The notes below the pieces were generated by a model. It ran no database searches and had not been told where the DNA came from. It saw only the letters and a list, made by a program, of their open reading frames with translations. Of a stretch of DNA of 64,000 nucleotides, positions 9,626 to 18,467 are shown one piece after another. The stretch is taken from positions 3,986,279-4,050,278 of the forward strand of contig NZ_CP011514.1 in assembly GCF_001653795.1 (NCBI RefSeq), in the 5' to 3' direction. The number at the start of each line of letters is the position of its first letter. The stretch's first letter is position 1. Source of the DNA: Mitsuaria sp. 7 (GTDB taxonomy: Bacteria > Pseudomonadota > Gammaproteobacteria > Burkholderiales > Burkholderiaceae_C). Made by a program: the position numbers and the translations under genes.

Positions 9626-9657
9626 TCGCGGATCAGGATTCGCGGATCAGGATTCGC
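9626..9657. repeat. 14-bp tandem duplication at the 3' end of rhlE
   Basis: Two exact copies of a 14-bp unit (TCGCGGATCAGGAT, 9626-9639 and 9640-9653) plus a partial third copy span the rhlE stop codon at 9647-9649. The duplication puts an extra in-register stop-like triplet behind the gene. It lies between the convergent ends of the RsmI-like gene and rhlE. Confidence 0.7.
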
Positions 9658-11197
9658 TGTCCGCCGTGACCGGAGGCGGCTTGGCGCCGAACAGCGCCGC
9701 CACCCTCTTCTTCGGCTTGATGTTGGACGACAGGGCGCCGCGCGGCCCGTTGGACGGACCCTTTTCCCAGGCCGCCACATCGGAGCCCTGGGTGGCCTCG
9801 TAAGGCTTGTCGAACAGCGGGTCGTAGGCCTGGCGCGGTGCGCGCGCCGGTGCATGCGAATGCGAGCCATGCGAACTGTAGGCTTCGTCCCGACGGTCTT
9901 CGCGCTCGCGGCGGAAGTCGCGACGCTCGCCGCCGCCCTCGCCTTGCGGCGCACGGTCGGTGCGCTCGCCCCGGTCCGGGCGCTCGCCGCGAGGGGCGCG
10001 GTCGCCGCGATCGCCGTCAGGACGACGGCGTTCACCCTCAAGCTCGATCGGCTCTAGGTCGAGCTTGCGCTTGATCAGCTTCTCGATCTCGCCGACCAGA
10101 CGCGCATCGCCCTTGGTCACCAGCGTGAAGGCCAGGCCCGACGCGCCCGCGCGGCCGGTACGGCCGATGCGGTGCACATAGTCCTCGGCATTGAACGGCA
10201 CGTCGAAGTTGAAGACGGCCGGCAGGTCGGCGATGTCCAGGCCGCGCGCGGCCACGTCGGTCGCGACCAGCAGGTCCACCTCGCCGCGCTTGAACGCTTC
10301 CAGCGACTTCAGGCGTTCGTCCTGGGACTTGTCCCCGTGCAGGGCGGCGGTCCTCAGACCGTCGCGCTCGAAGGTGCGGGCCAGGCGCGCCGCGCCGAGC
10401 TTGGAATTCACGAACACGATCGCCTGACGGATCTCGCGCTGGCGCAGCAGCTGCTTGACCGCGGCGCGCTTGTCGTCGTCGTCGACGCTGAAGAAGCGCT
10501 GCTCGACGGTCGAGGCCGTCGCGTTCGGACGGGCGACCTCCACCAGCTCCGGCTCCTGCAGGTAGCTCTGCGCCAGACGCTTGATCTCGGGCGAGAACGT
10601 CGCCGAGAACAGCAGCGTCTGCCGCGTCTTGGGCAGGTAGCTCAGGATGCGCTGCAGGTCGGGCAGGAAACCGATGTCCAGCATCCGGTCCGCTTCGTCG
10701 AGCACGACGTACTCGACGTGGTTCAGCACGGCGTTCTTGGCCTCGATGTGGTCGAGCAGACGGCCGGGCGTGGCGATCAGGACTTCAACCCCGGCCTTCA
10801 GCTGCAGCGTCTGCGGCTTCATGTCGATGCCGCCGAAGACGCAGGCCACGCGCAGGTTGGTGTGCTTGGCGTAGGCCTTGACGTTGTTGGCGACCTGGTC
10901 GGCGAGTTCGCGGGTCGGGGCCAGCACCAGCGCGCGCACCGGGTGGCGGGCGGGAGACATCGAGGCGTTCTCGTGCTTGAGCATGCGCTGCAGCAGCGGG
11001 ATCGAGAACGCGGCGGTCTTGCCGGTGCCGGTCTGCGCGGCGCCCATCACATCGCGGCCGGCGAGGACGATCGGGATCGCCTTGGCCTGGATGGGCGTCA
11101 TCGTCGCGTAGCCCTGATCGGACACGGCGCGCAGCAGCTTGGGATCCAGCGGCAGCGTGTCGAAAAGAGGGTTTGGCGTCGGGGTGGTGTCGGTCAT
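9647..11197 (-). CDS. rhlE: ATP-dependent DEAD-box RNA helicase, RhlE type
   Basis: DEAD-box helicases unwind RNA duplexes during ribosome assembly and mRNA turnover. The 516-residue protein shows the Q motif (GYATMTPIQAKAIP), motif I AQTGTGKT, PTRELA, VLDEADRMLD, the SAT motif in LLFSATFS, and motif VI HRIGRTGRAG. The core ends near residue 385. A long Arg/Asp/Gly-rich tail with repeated GERPDRGERTDR-type blocks follows, as in RhlE. A GGAGGA Shine-Dalgarno sequence lies 12 nt before the ATG. It is monocistronic and convergent with the upstream-lying methyltransferase gene. Confidence 0.93.
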   Translation of the reverse strand: MTDTTPTPNPLFDTLPLDPKLLRAVSDQGYATMTPIQAKAIPIVLAGRDVMGAAQTGTGKTAAFSIPLLQRMLKHENASMSPARHPVRALVLAPTRELADQVANNVKAYAKHTNLRVACVFGGIDMKPQTLQLKAGVEVLIATPGRLLDHIEAKNAVLNHVEYVVLDEADRMLDIGFLPDLQRILSYLPKTRQTLLFSATFSPEIKRLAQSYLQEPELVEVARPNATASTVEQRFFSVDDDDKRAAVKQLLRQREIRQAIVFVNSKLGAARLARTFERDGLRTAALHGDKSQDERLKSLEAFKRGEVDLLVATDVAARGLDIADLPAVFNFDVPFNAEDYVHRIGRTGRAGASGLAFTLVTKGDARLVGEIEKLIKRKLDLEPIELEGERRRPDGDRGDRAPRGERPDRGERTDRAPQGEGGGERRDFRREREDRRDEAYSSHGSHSHAPARAPRQAYDPLFDKPYEATQGSDVAAWEKGPSNGPRGALSSNIKPKKRVAALFGAKPPPVTADSES

Positions 11198-11279
11198 GGG
11201 CGCGGATTATCCTCCAAGCCCTGGAAAGCCCCGGGAAACCACCGATCCGCGCACGCGGACCGTTGTGGGATCACTGCGA

Positions 11280-12395
11280 CTAGCGATCGGTGAGCTTGCG
11301 CTGGTCGCCGCGGAAGACCATCCACTTCGGCGTCCGGAACCGCACGATGCGCCAGTACAGCGCGACGTACGCGATCCCGAACAGCACCATGCACCCGCCG
11401 ATCATCGGCGTCGAATCCCAGAACAGCAGCGCCGGCGCCAGCGACGAGAGGCACAGCGTCCAGAGGTAGGGCGCCGTCATCGAATTGCGTCGCGTCATCA
11501 GGCGGGCGTCGCGTGCGCCGATCGCCCAGCGCATCAGGCGGCGGTAGATCAGCGAGTGCAGGTGGATGCCGTCCGGATCGCCCGGGCTGGTGTTGCGCAG
11601 GAAGCGGCGCCGGTAGATGGAGAAGACGGTCTCGAACACCGGATAGATGCACACCATCAGCGCGAACAGCGGCGACACCTGCGGATGGCGGTGGATCAGC
11701 AGGATGGCGATCTCCGCCAGATAGAAGCCCATGAAATACGCGCCGCCGTCGCCCAGGAAGATCAGGCCGGCGGGGTAGTTCCAGACGAAGAAGCCGAGGA
11801 TGGCGCCGACGCCCGCGAGCGCCCAGAGCGCGAGTTCGGTGTCGCCGACCTGGTAGGCCACATACGCCAGCGTGAGCAGCATCAGGCTGACGCACATCGA
11901 GGACAGGCCGTTGAAGCCGTCGATGATGTTGACCGAGTTGGCCACGCCGGCGACGACGAAGATCGTGATGATCACCGCGCCGACGGTGGTCCCGACGATG
12001 AGGTCGAGGCCCGGGATGTCGGTGCGCGTGATCATGGCCTGCAGCAGCCAGCAGCCCAGCCCGGCGGAGATCGCGGTGGCGATCAGGCGCTCGCGCGGCG
12101 AGACCTTCTTGGTGAAGTCCTCGATCAGGCCGGCGGCGAAGGCGGGCAGGCCGCTGAGCAGCAGCAGCAGGCCGGTCCTGGCCTGCGGATGCTTCAGGAG
12201 GAACGCCAGCGCCACCATGCCGGCCAAGCCCACGAAGATGCCGAGGCCGCCGATGCGCGGCACGGGCCGCGCATGGAACTTCTGCGGACCGGACAGATCG
12301 TGGTCCGCGGACAGATGGCCGTGCACCGTCGACGAGTGCACCACGTAGAGCGTGATCGCCGCCGCCAGCGCGAACGGGATGAGCAAATACAACAT
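11280..12395 (-). CDS. Polyprenyl-phosphate GlcNAc-1-P-type transferase (WecA/TagO/MraY family)
   Basis: This 371-residue protein is highly hydrophobic with about ten membrane segments. It carries the family signatures PVPRIGGLGIFVGL near residue 45 and NIIDGFNGLSSMC near 155, plus the HLHSLIYRR loop (the HxH motif of the C-terminal cytoplasmic loop). The family transfers a sugar-1-phosphate from a UDP-sugar to undecaprenyl phosphate and starts a lipid-linked glycan. It lies divergent from the export gene at the edge of the polysaccharide island, so it probably primes one of the island's glycans. It is not MraY itself, because no mur genes are nearby. Confidence 0.88.
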   Translation of the reverse strand: MLYLLIPFALAAAITLYVVHSSTVHGHLSADHDLSGPQKFHARPVPRIGGLGIFVGLAGMVALAFLLKHPQARTGLLLLLSGLPAFAAGLIEDFTKKVSPRERLIATAISAGLGCWLLQAMITRTDIPGLDLIVGTTVGAVIITIFVVAGVANSVNIIDGFNGLSSMCVSLMLLTLAYVAYQVGDTELALWALAGVGAILGFFVWNYPAGLIFLGDGGAYFMGFYLAEIAILLIHRHPQVSPLFALMVCIYPVFETVFSIYRRRFLRNTSPGDPDGIHLHSLIYRRLMRWAIGARDARLMTRRNSMTAPYLWTLCLSSLAPALLFWDSTPMIGGCMVLFGIAYVALYWRIVRFRTPKWMVFRGDQRKLTDR

Positions 12396-12537
12396 GGGCG
12401 GCAGTGTAACGATGGGCTTCAGGCCCGAGGCGGTTTTGGCGCCACAGCGCTGCCATAGAATGCGCCGCTGGTCGCTCCGACGCCCTGGTCATCAGGCCCG
12501 CCGAGGGCGGCCTCGTTCATCTGAGACGAGATCACGC
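12396..12537. promoter_or_regulatory. Divergent intergenic region, probable promoters of the export operon and the WecA-like gene
   Basis: 142 nt separate the two divergent start codons. On the plus strand CATAGAAT near 12455 resembles a -10 box, but the upstream TTGGCG is only 14 bp away, so the match is weak. The segment CTCGTTCATCTGAGACGAG just before the export gene has 5-bp complementary ends. It contains GTTCA and TGA, but not the GTTCA-N5-TGAAC spacing found before the MarR gene. Confidence 0.3.
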
Positions 12538-14574
12538 ATGGAACTTCGCGCCCAACGCGCCCTTTCGCCGGTGTCCACGACTCGCGCGCGCCATTCCCTC
12601 CACAGGCCCGTGCTGGCGGCGCTCGTGGCCTGCCTGATGGGGACCTCCGCGTTCGCGCAGGTCATGACGAACGGGGGCCAGACCTCGTCGGACCAGGGCA
12701 ACGATCTGTCCGGACCGGTCCGGCTGAATCCGGCGAATCGCAACGCGCAGGACACGAGCCAGCAGCAACAGCAGCAGGCGCCGCAGAGCCGCGCGCCGAA
12801 GTACGTGCCCGGCGAATTCGAGATCTACGTCAACAAGCTGCTGGGCATCGACCTGACCGATCCCATGACGCTGGACCAGTTGCGCCGGTCCGAATCCGGC
12901 CTCGCCGACACCTCCACCGTCGCGCAGTCGCAGATGGGCGGAGCCGGCCGGACCGCCAACGTCTCGACCGACAACATCGTCCGCCGGCTGGGCGCCGACC
13001 TGATGCTCGACGACCGTTCCTCCCGCGGTCAGCTCTCCGAGATCGACGGCCCGCGCCAGGCGCCGGCGGACTACCTGATCGGCATCGGCGACGAGATCCA
13101 GGTCACCGCCTGGGGCTCCATCGACGCCGACCTGCGCCTGACCGTGGACCGTGCCGGCCGCGTCACGATCCCGCGCGTCGGCCCCGTGCTGGTGGCGGGG
13201 GTGCGCTACGGCGACCTCAATGAAGTCATCCGGGCGCGTGTCGCACAGACGTTCAAGAACTTCCAGGTCAGCACCTCGCTGGGCAAGCTGCGCACGATCC
13301 GCATCTACGTCACCGGCTTCACCGCCAAGCCCGGCGCCTACACGGTGAGCAGCCTGGCCACGATCGTCAACGGCCTGATCCGCGCCGGCGGCCCCTCCGC
13401 GGCCGGCAGCTTCCGCCAGATCGAGCTGCGCCGCAACGGCCAGGTCGTCGCCAACTTCGACGCCTATGACCTGCTGCTCAAGGGCGACAAGGCCAGCGAT
13501 CGTGCATTGCAGGCCGAGGATGTGATCCACATCGGCCCGATCGGCCCGCAGGTGGCCGTGCTCGGCAGCGTGAACCGGCCGTCGATCGTCGAGCTCAAGC
13601 CCGGCGAGACGGTGGACGATGTCCTCGCGATGTCCGGCGGTTTCAGCGCCGTGGCGGACCGCTCGCGCGTGTCGATCGAACAGTTGAGCGACCGCAACGA
13701 CCGCCGCGTGCGCGAACTGCAACTGCCGGCACAGCTGAAGACGGCGGCCAGCAACGGCGACGTGGTCCGCGTGTTCAGCAGCGTCAACGCGGCGCTGCCG
13801 CTGGGCAAGCAGTACAAGCGCGTGACGGTGGAAGGCGAAGTCGCCCGCCCCGGCGAATACGTGCTGCCGCCGACGAGCACCTTGCAGGACGCGATCGCTG
13901 CGGCCGGCGGTCTGACGCCGCAGGCGTACGTCTTCGGCACCGACTTCTCGCGCGACAGCGTGCGCCAGTCGCAGCAGGAGAACTACGACCGCGCGCTGCG
14001 CGACCTGGAGACGGAGTTCACCAAGAACAGCAGCACGCAGCGCGCGACGACGGCCGATGAAGCGGCGGGCAATGCCCAACGCGCCGCCGGCACCGAACGC
14101 CTGGTGGCGCGCCTGCGCGCCGTGCGTCCCACCGGCCGCGTGGTGCTGCAGCTCGAACCCGACGCGCAACGCCTGCCCGTCCTGACCGTGGAGGACGGCG
14201 ACCGGTTGATGGTGCCGGCCAAGCCGACGACGGTGGGCGTGTTCGGCAGCGTGTTCAACGCGGGCAGCTTCCTGCTGCAGAGCAGCGCGACCGTCGACGA
14301 CGTGATGAAGCTCGCCGGCGGCCCGACCCGCGGCGCGGATGCGCGCGGCGCCTTCGTGATCCGCGCGAACGGCACGGTCGTGAGCGCACGCCAGCAGAAC
14401 AGCGGCTGGTTCGGCGGCACCAGCCTCGCCGGCCTTCAAGCCTTGCCGGGCGACACGGTCTTCGTGCCTGAAGAGATGAACAAGTCGACGTTCATCCAGG
14501 ACGCGAAGGACTGGACGCAGATCCTGGCCAACTTCGGCCTGGGCATCGCGGCGCTGCAGACGATCAAGAACTGA
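12538..14574 (+). CDS. Outer-membrane polysaccharide export protein (OPX, Wza/BexD-like, multiple SLBB domains)
   Basis: OPX proteins form the outer-membrane channel for capsule or EPS. The 678-residue product has an N-terminal signal peptide ending in SAFAQ (about residue 41). A Gln-rich linker follows, then the Poly_export domain beginning ADYLIGIGDEIQVTAWGS, and at least three SLBB-type blocks (TGFTAKPGAYTVSS, EGEVARPGEYVLPP, VFGSVFNAGSFLLQ). No lipobox Cys is seen, unlike Wza of E. coli. I chose the ATG at 12538 because it starts the signal peptide; the frame is open further upstream. The Wzz-like gene follows after 4 nt. Confidence 0.92.
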   Translation: MELRAQRALSPVSTTRARHSLHRPVLAALVACLMGTSAFAQVMTNGGQTSSDQGNDLSGPVRLNPANRNAQDTSQQQQQQAPQSRAPKYVPGEFEIYVNKLLGIDLTDPMTLDQLRRSESGLADTSTVAQSQMGGAGRTANVSTDNIVRRLGADLMLDDRSSRGQLSEIDGPRQAPADYLIGIGDEIQVTAWGSIDADLRLTVDRAGRVTIPRVGPVLVAGVRYGDLNEVIRARVAQTFKNFQVSTSLGKLRTIRIYVTGFTAKPGAYTVSSLATIVNGLIRAGGPSAAGSFRQIELRRNGQVVANFDAYDLLLKGDKASDRALQAEDVIHIGPIGPQVAVLGSVNRPSIVELKPGETVDDVLAMSGGFSAVADRSRVSIEQLSDRNDRRVRELQLPAQLKTAASNGDVVRVFSSVNAALPLGKQYKRVTVEGEVARPGEYVLPPTSTLQDAIAAAGGLTPQAYVFGTDFSRDSVRQSQQENYDRALRDLETEFTKNSSTQRATTADEAAGNAQRAAGTERLVARLRAVRPTGRVVLQLEPDAQRLPVLTVEDGDRLMVPAKPTTVGVFGSVFNAGSFLLQSSATVDDVMKLAGGPTRGADARGAFVIRANGTVVSARQQNSGWFGGTSLAGLQALPGDTVFVPEEMNKSTFIQDAKDWTQILANFGLGIAALQTIKN

Positions 14575-14578
14575 CCCC

Positions 14579-15706
14579 ATGACGCAGACGACCTTCCAGG
14601 GCACGACGCCGGGCGCGACCGCGCCCGCCGCGGACATCAACCTGATCGACCTGTCGCGCGAGCTCGTGCGCCACTGGCGCCGTCTGATCCTCGTGCCGAT
14701 CGCGGCCGGGGCACTGGCGCTGGGCGCGACCTACCTGATGGCGCCTCAATTCACCGCCCGCACCACCTTCCTGCCGCCCCAGGGCGGCAGCGGCGGGCTG
14801 AGCGCGGCGCTGAGCTCGTCGCTCGGTTCGCTGGCCAGCCTTGCCGGCGGCGGCGGTGGCGGCGCCGCCAAGGGTTCCGGCGACATGTACGTGTCGCTGA
14901 TGCAGAGCCAGACGGTCGCCGACAAGCTGCTCGACCGGTTCAAGCTGCAGGAGCTCTACAAGACGAACTTCCGCTTCGAGTCGCGCGACGTGCTCAAGTC
15001 CCGCTCGCGGATCTCCTTCAACAAGAAGGACGGCCTGATCACCGTCGAGGTGGACGACGGCGACCCGCAACGCGCGGCGAAGATGGCCAACCAGTACGTC
15101 GATGAGCTGCGCACGATGACGGCCTCGATGTCGCTGACCGAGGCGCAACGCAAGCGCGCCTTCTTCGAACAGCAGCTCGAACGCACCAAGCTGCGCCTGA
15201 CCGAAGCCCAGACCGCGCTGCAGGCCACCGGCTTCAGCCAGGGCGCGTTGCGCGCCGAGCCCAAGGCCGCCGCCGAGGAGTACGCCCGCATCAAGGCCGA
15301 ACTGACGGCGACCGAGGTCCGCCTGAACAGCATGCGCAGCGTGCTGGCCGACCGGTCGCCGGAGCTGGCGCCGCTGACGGCCGCCGCCGGCGCCCTGCGC
15401 GCGCAACTGCGGGCGCTGGAGCAGAAGACCGATGTCGCCCAAGGCCCGGACTACGTGAGCAAGTACCGCGAGTTCAAGTACCAGGAAGCGCTCTTCGACC
15501 AGATCGCCCGTCAGTTCGAGGCGGCACGGCTGGAGGAAAGCCTCGAGGACAACAGCATCCAGGTCGTGGACCAGGCGCTGGTGCCCGAATGGAAGAGCAA
15601 GCCCAAGCGCGCGTCGATCGCGGTGGCGGTCGCCCTGATCGTCGCCCTGCTGCTGGCCGTGCACGTCGCGGGCCGGCATCTGTGGAGATCTGCGACGCCT
15701 CGATGA
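14579..15706 (+). CDS. Wzz/KpsE-type polysaccharide co-polymerase / export inner-membrane protein
   Basis: The 375-residue protein has a transmembrane segment at about residues 35-54, a Gly/Ser-rich loop, a long coiled-coil periplasmic region (about residues 180-290) and a second transmembrane segment at about 343-362. This is the two-helix Wzz architecture. The pre-TM2 Pro-rich motif is modest (VPEWKSKPKR). No tyrosine-kinase domain follows, so it is the kinase-less type. Such proteins set chain length or bridge to the OPX channel. It lies 4 nt after the export gene. Confidence 0.88.
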   Translation: MTQTTFQGTTPGATAPAADINLIDLSRELVRHWRRLILVPIAAGALALGATYLMAPQFTARTTFLPPQGGSGGLSAALSSSLGSLASLAGGGGGGAAKGSGDMYVSLMQSQTVADKLLDRFKLQELYKTNFRFESRDVLKSRSRISFNKKDGLITVEVDDGDPQRAAKMANQYVDELRTMTASMSLTEAQRKRAFFEQQLERTKLRLTEAQTALQATGFSQGALRAEPKAAAEEYARIKAELTATEVRLNSMRSVLADRSPELAPLTAAAGALRAQLRALEQKTDVAQGPDYVSKYREFKYQEALFDQIARQFEAARLEESLEDNSIQVVDQALVPEWKSKPKRASIAVAVALIVALLLAVHVAGRHLWRSATPR

Positions 15707-15791
15707 AGGGGATCCCCGGGAAGAGTCCGGGGAGAGTCCGGGGAGAGCGGGGAGCCAGCCGATCTCTCCTGATCGACGGGCAGGCCGGAAC

Positions 15792-15810
15792 CCGTTCAAT
15801 CGCTGAACGG
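15792..15810. promoter_or_regulatory. Operator-like palindrome 1 (CCGTTCA-N5-TGAACGG)
   Basis: Perfect 7-bp arms around a 5-nt centre. Its centre (15801) is 33 bp, about three helical turns, from that of the second GTTCA-N5-TGAAC site, so both lie on the same DNA face. A possible -10 box (TGCTAGACT) lies between the two. Probably a binding site for the adjacent MarR/EPS regulator. Confidence 0.6.
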
Positions 15811-15826
15811 GCGTGCTAGACTACTC

Positions 15827-15841
15827 GTTCAACTTCTGAAC
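15827..15841. promoter_or_regulatory. Operator-like palindrome 2 (GTTCA-N5-TGAAC) abutting the regulator start codon
   Basis: The second copy of the site ends 2 nt before the ATG at 15844 and occupies the place where a Shine-Dalgarno sequence would lie; none is visible. Binding here would block transcription start or early elongation, consistent with autorepression. Confidence 0.6.
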
Positions 15842-15843
15842 GC

Positions 15844-16254
15844 ATGTCCGCCCAACCCGCCCCCACGCCCGAAGCGGCGAGCGATCCCAGCACCGACGAC
15901 GCACGCCTGATGGTGCTGCGCGCGCTGGAGCAGGATCCGCACATCTCGCAGCGCAGCCTGTCCAAGCAGCTCGGCATCAGCCTGGGCAAGACGCATTACC
16001 TGCTGCAGGCGCTGCTGAACAAGGGGCTGGTGAAGATGCGCAATTTCGAGCGCAGCGACCACAAGCTCGCGTACAGCTACCTGCTGACGCCGGTGGGCCT
16101 GTTGGAGAAGGCGCGCATGACCAAGGAATTCCTCCAGCGCAAGGAAGCGGAGTTCGAAACCCTGCGCCGCACGATCGATGCGCTGCATGACGAACTCCGG
16201 CGCAGCCCGCCGGCCGACGCCGGCGCGCCCCCCTCCCCGACCTCGAAGTCCTGA
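15844..16254 (+). CDS. MarR-family EPS-associated transcriptional regulator
   Basis: This 136-residue protein has a winged helix-turn-helix at about residues 20-75 (ALEQDPHISQRSLSKQLGISLGKTHYLLQALLNKGLVK) and a C-terminal amphipathic helix (residues 88-120) likely to dimerise. The sequence matches the family of small MarR-like regulators found at the head of exopolysaccharide loci in proteobacteria. Two palindromes directly upstream suggest it regulates itself and the downstream sugar genes. legB starts 17 nt later, so they are probably one transcript. Signal and direction of control are unknown. Confidence 0.85.
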   Translation: MSAQPAPTPEAASDPSTDDARLMVLRALEQDPHISQRSLSKQLGISLGKTHYLLQALLNKGLVKMRNFERSDHKLAYSYLLTPVGLLEKARMTKEFLQRKEAEFETLRRTIDALHDELRRSPPADAGAPPSPTSKS

Positions 16255-16271
16255 TTGAAAGCAACACCACA

Positions 16272-17252
16272 ATGAAGCGTGTCCTCGTGACCGGCGCCGA
16301 CGGTTTCATCGGCTCCCACCTTGTCGAACTGCTGGTTCGGGAAGGCCTGGAGGTCAAGGCCCTGAGCCAGTACAACTCCTTCAACTACTGGGGCTGGCTG
16401 GACGACATCGACTGCGCCAAGGACGTGGAGATCGTCAGCGGCGACGTCCGCGACCCGCACTTCTGCCGCAAGGTCACGCAGGGCCAGGACGCGGTGTTCC
16501 ACCTCGCGGCGCTGATCGCGATCCCCTACTCGTACGTGGCGCCGGACAGCTACGTCGACACCAACGTCAAGGGCACGCTCAACATCTGCCAGGCGGCGCT
16601 GGACAACGGCGTGCAGCGCGTGATCCACACCTCGACGAGCGAGGTCTACGGCACCGCGCGCTACGTGCCCATCGACGAGAAGCATCCGCTGCAGGCGCAG
16701 TCGCCATACAGCGCGTCCAAGATCGGCGCGGACGCGATGGCGATGAGCTACTTCAACGCGTTCAACCTGCCGCTGACGATCGCGCGCCCGTTCAACACCT
16801 ACGGCCCGCGCCAGTCGGCGCGCGCGGTGATCCCGACGATCATCACGCAGATCGCCTCGGGCATGAAGCAGATCAAGCTCGGCGACACGACCCCCACGCG
16901 CGACTTCAACTACGTCGCCGACACCTGCCGCGGCTTCCTCGAACTGGCGCGCTGCGAGCAGGCGATCGGCGAGACCGTCAACATCGGCTCCAACTACGAG
17001 ATCTCGGTCGGCGACACGCTGAACCTGATCAAGGAGCTGATGGGCAGCGACGTCGAGTTCATCACCGACGACCAGCGCATCCGCCCGGAGAAGTCCGAGG
17101 TCTTCCGCCTGTGGTGCGACAACGCGCGCATCCGCGGCCTGACCGGCTTCGAGCCGCGCCACGACATCCGCGACGGCCTGCGCCGCACCATCGAGTGGAT
17201 GACGCAGCCGGCCAACCTGGCGAAGTACAAGGCCCACATCTACAACGTCTGA
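16272..17252 (+). CDS. legB: NAD-dependent 4,6-dehydratase, LegB type
   Basis: This extended SDR of 326 residues has the Rossmann loop TGADGFIGSH (residues 7-16), the catalytic TSTSEVYG and Y-x3-K (YSASK), and RPFNTYGPRQSARAVIPTII, typical of LegB. LegB removes water from a nucleotide-linked GlcNAc (GDP-GlcNAc in Campylobacter, UDP-GlcNAc in some others) to give the 4-keto-6-deoxy sugar, the first committed step of legionaminic acid synthesis. legC follows after 11 nt. The nearby ptmE homologue favours the GDP-linked version. Gmd-like activity is less likely, since a clear gmd is present elsewhere. Confidence 0.88.
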   Translation: MKRVLVTGADGFIGSHLVELLVREGLEVKALSQYNSFNYWGWLDDIDCAKDVEIVSGDVRDPHFCRKVTQGQDAVFHLAALIAIPYSYVAPDSYVDTNVKGTLNICQAALDNGVQRVIHTSTSEVYGTARYVPIDEKHPLQAQSPYSASKIGADAMAMSYFNAFNLPLTIARPFNTYGPRQSARAVIPTIITQIASGMKQIKLGDTTPTRDFNYVADTCRGFLELARCEQAIGETVNIGSNYEISVGDTLNLIKELMGSDVEFITDDQRIRPEKSEVFRLWCDNARIRGLTGFEPRHDIRDGLRRTIEWMTQPANLAKYKAHIYNV

Positions 17253-17263
17253 GGACCGCCGCG

Positions 17264-18412
17264 ATGTTCGACCGCCTCGTCAGTTTCGTCCGCGAGCAAT
17301 ACGCCACCAACGAGTTCATCCCGCTGCACGCGCCCGTGTTCCGCGGTCGCGAGCGCGAGCTGCTGGTGGACACCATCGACTCGACCTTCGTCTCCAGCGT
17401 CGGCGCCTATGTCGACCGCTTCGAGAAGGACACGGCCGCCTTCACCGGCAGCCCGCGCGCGGTCGCGGTGATGAACGGCACGGCGGCGCTGCACATCGCG
17501 CTGGTGCTGGCGGGCGTCGAACGCGACGACCTGGTGGTGACGCAGTCGCTGACCTTCGTGGCGACCTGCAACGCGATCGCCTACTGCGGCGCGGAGCCGC
17601 TGTTCATCGACGTCGACCGCCACACGCTGGGCCTGTCGCCCGGCGCGCTGGACGCGTGGCTCGAGGAGCACGCGCTGATCGACGACGACGGCGTCTGCCG
17701 CACGCGCGACGGCGGGCGCCGCATCCGCGCCTGCCTGCCGATGCACACCTTCGGCCATCCGGTCGACCTGGACGCGCTGGTCGCGGTCTGCGACCGCTGG
17801 CATCTGGTGCTGGTCGAGGACGCGGCGGAATCGCTGGGCAGCTACTACAAGGGCCGGCACACCGGCAACTTCGGCCGCATCGGCGTGCTGAGCTTCAACG
17901 GCAACAAGATCATGACCACCGGCGGCGGCGGCATGGTGCTGGCGGACGAGACCATCGGCAAGCGCGCCAAGCACCTGACCACGACGGCCAAGATCCCGCA
18001 CCCGTACGAGTTCTTCCACGACGAGGTCGGCTACAACTACCGCATGCCCAACCTGAACGCGGCGCTGGGCTGCGCGCAGCTGGAGCAGCTCCCGGCCTTC
18101 CTGGCGTCCAAGCGCGCGCTGGCCGAGCGCTACATCGCGTTCTTCGCCGGCACGGACCTGCAGCCCATCGTCGAGCCGGAACACTGCCGCTCGAACTACT
18201 GGCTCAACGGCGTCGTCTGCGAGGGCCCCGCGCAGCGCGAGGCGCTGCTCAAGGCGACGAACGACGCCGGCGTGATGACGCGTCCGATCTGGGCGCTGAT
18301 GAACCGCCTGCCCCTGTACGCGAAGTCCCCGCGGGGTCCGCTGGACAACGCGGAATGGCTGGAGGCGCGGGTGGTGAACCTGCCCAGCAGCGTGACGCCG
18401 GAAGCGGCATGA
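17264..18412 (+). CDS. legC: LegC-family PLP-dependent aminotransferase
   Basis: LegC adds the 4-amino group to the 4-keto-6-deoxy-GlcNAc nucleotide made by LegB. The 382-residue DegT/DnrJ-fold protein has the PLP Asp in VEDAAESLGSYYKGRHTG and the Schiff-base Lys in SFNGNKIMTTGGGGM, both features of the LegC subgroup. The N-terminal FIPLHAPVFRGRERELL is also characteristic. I start at the ATG at 17264, 11 nt after legB, as the frame is open further upstream. Confidence 0.9.
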   Translation: MFDRLVSFVREQYATNEFIPLHAPVFRGRERELLVDTIDSTFVSSVGAYVDRFEKDTAAFTGSPRAVAVMNGTAALHIALVLAGVERDDLVVTQSLTFVATCNAIAYCGAEPLFIDVDRHTLGLSPGALDAWLEEHALIDDDGVCRTRDGGRRIRACLPMHTFGHPVDLDALVAVCDRWHLVLVEDAAESLGSYYKGRHTGNFGRIGVLSFNGNKIMTTGGGGMVLADETIGKRAKHLTTTAKIPHPYEFFHDEVGYNYRMPNLNAALGCAQLEQLPAFLASKRALAERYIAFFAGTDLQPIVEPEHCRSNYWLNGVVCEGPAQREALLKATNDAGVMTRPIWALMNRLPLYAKSPRGPLDNAEWLEARVVNLPSSVTPEAA

Positions 18413-18467
18413 CGCCGCACGCACGCCCCGTTCCCGGGCCGACCCACTCCTCTACCTTCCTTTGCGC

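Noticed and set aside
11280..12395. MraY of peptidoglycan synthesis
   Set aside because: No mur or ftsW genes nearby and it borders the polysaccharide island; the sequence fits the WecA/TagO side of the family better.
12352..12537. N-terminal extension of the export gene
   Set aside because: It would put 62 residues with no signal-peptide character in front of a good signal peptide that starts at 12538.
12532..14640. 702-residue open frame on the minus strand opposite the export gene
   Set aside because: Antisense shadow of the OPX gene; composition is Arg/His/Ala/Val-rich with no domain, and the plus strand has clear Poly_export/SLBB blocks.
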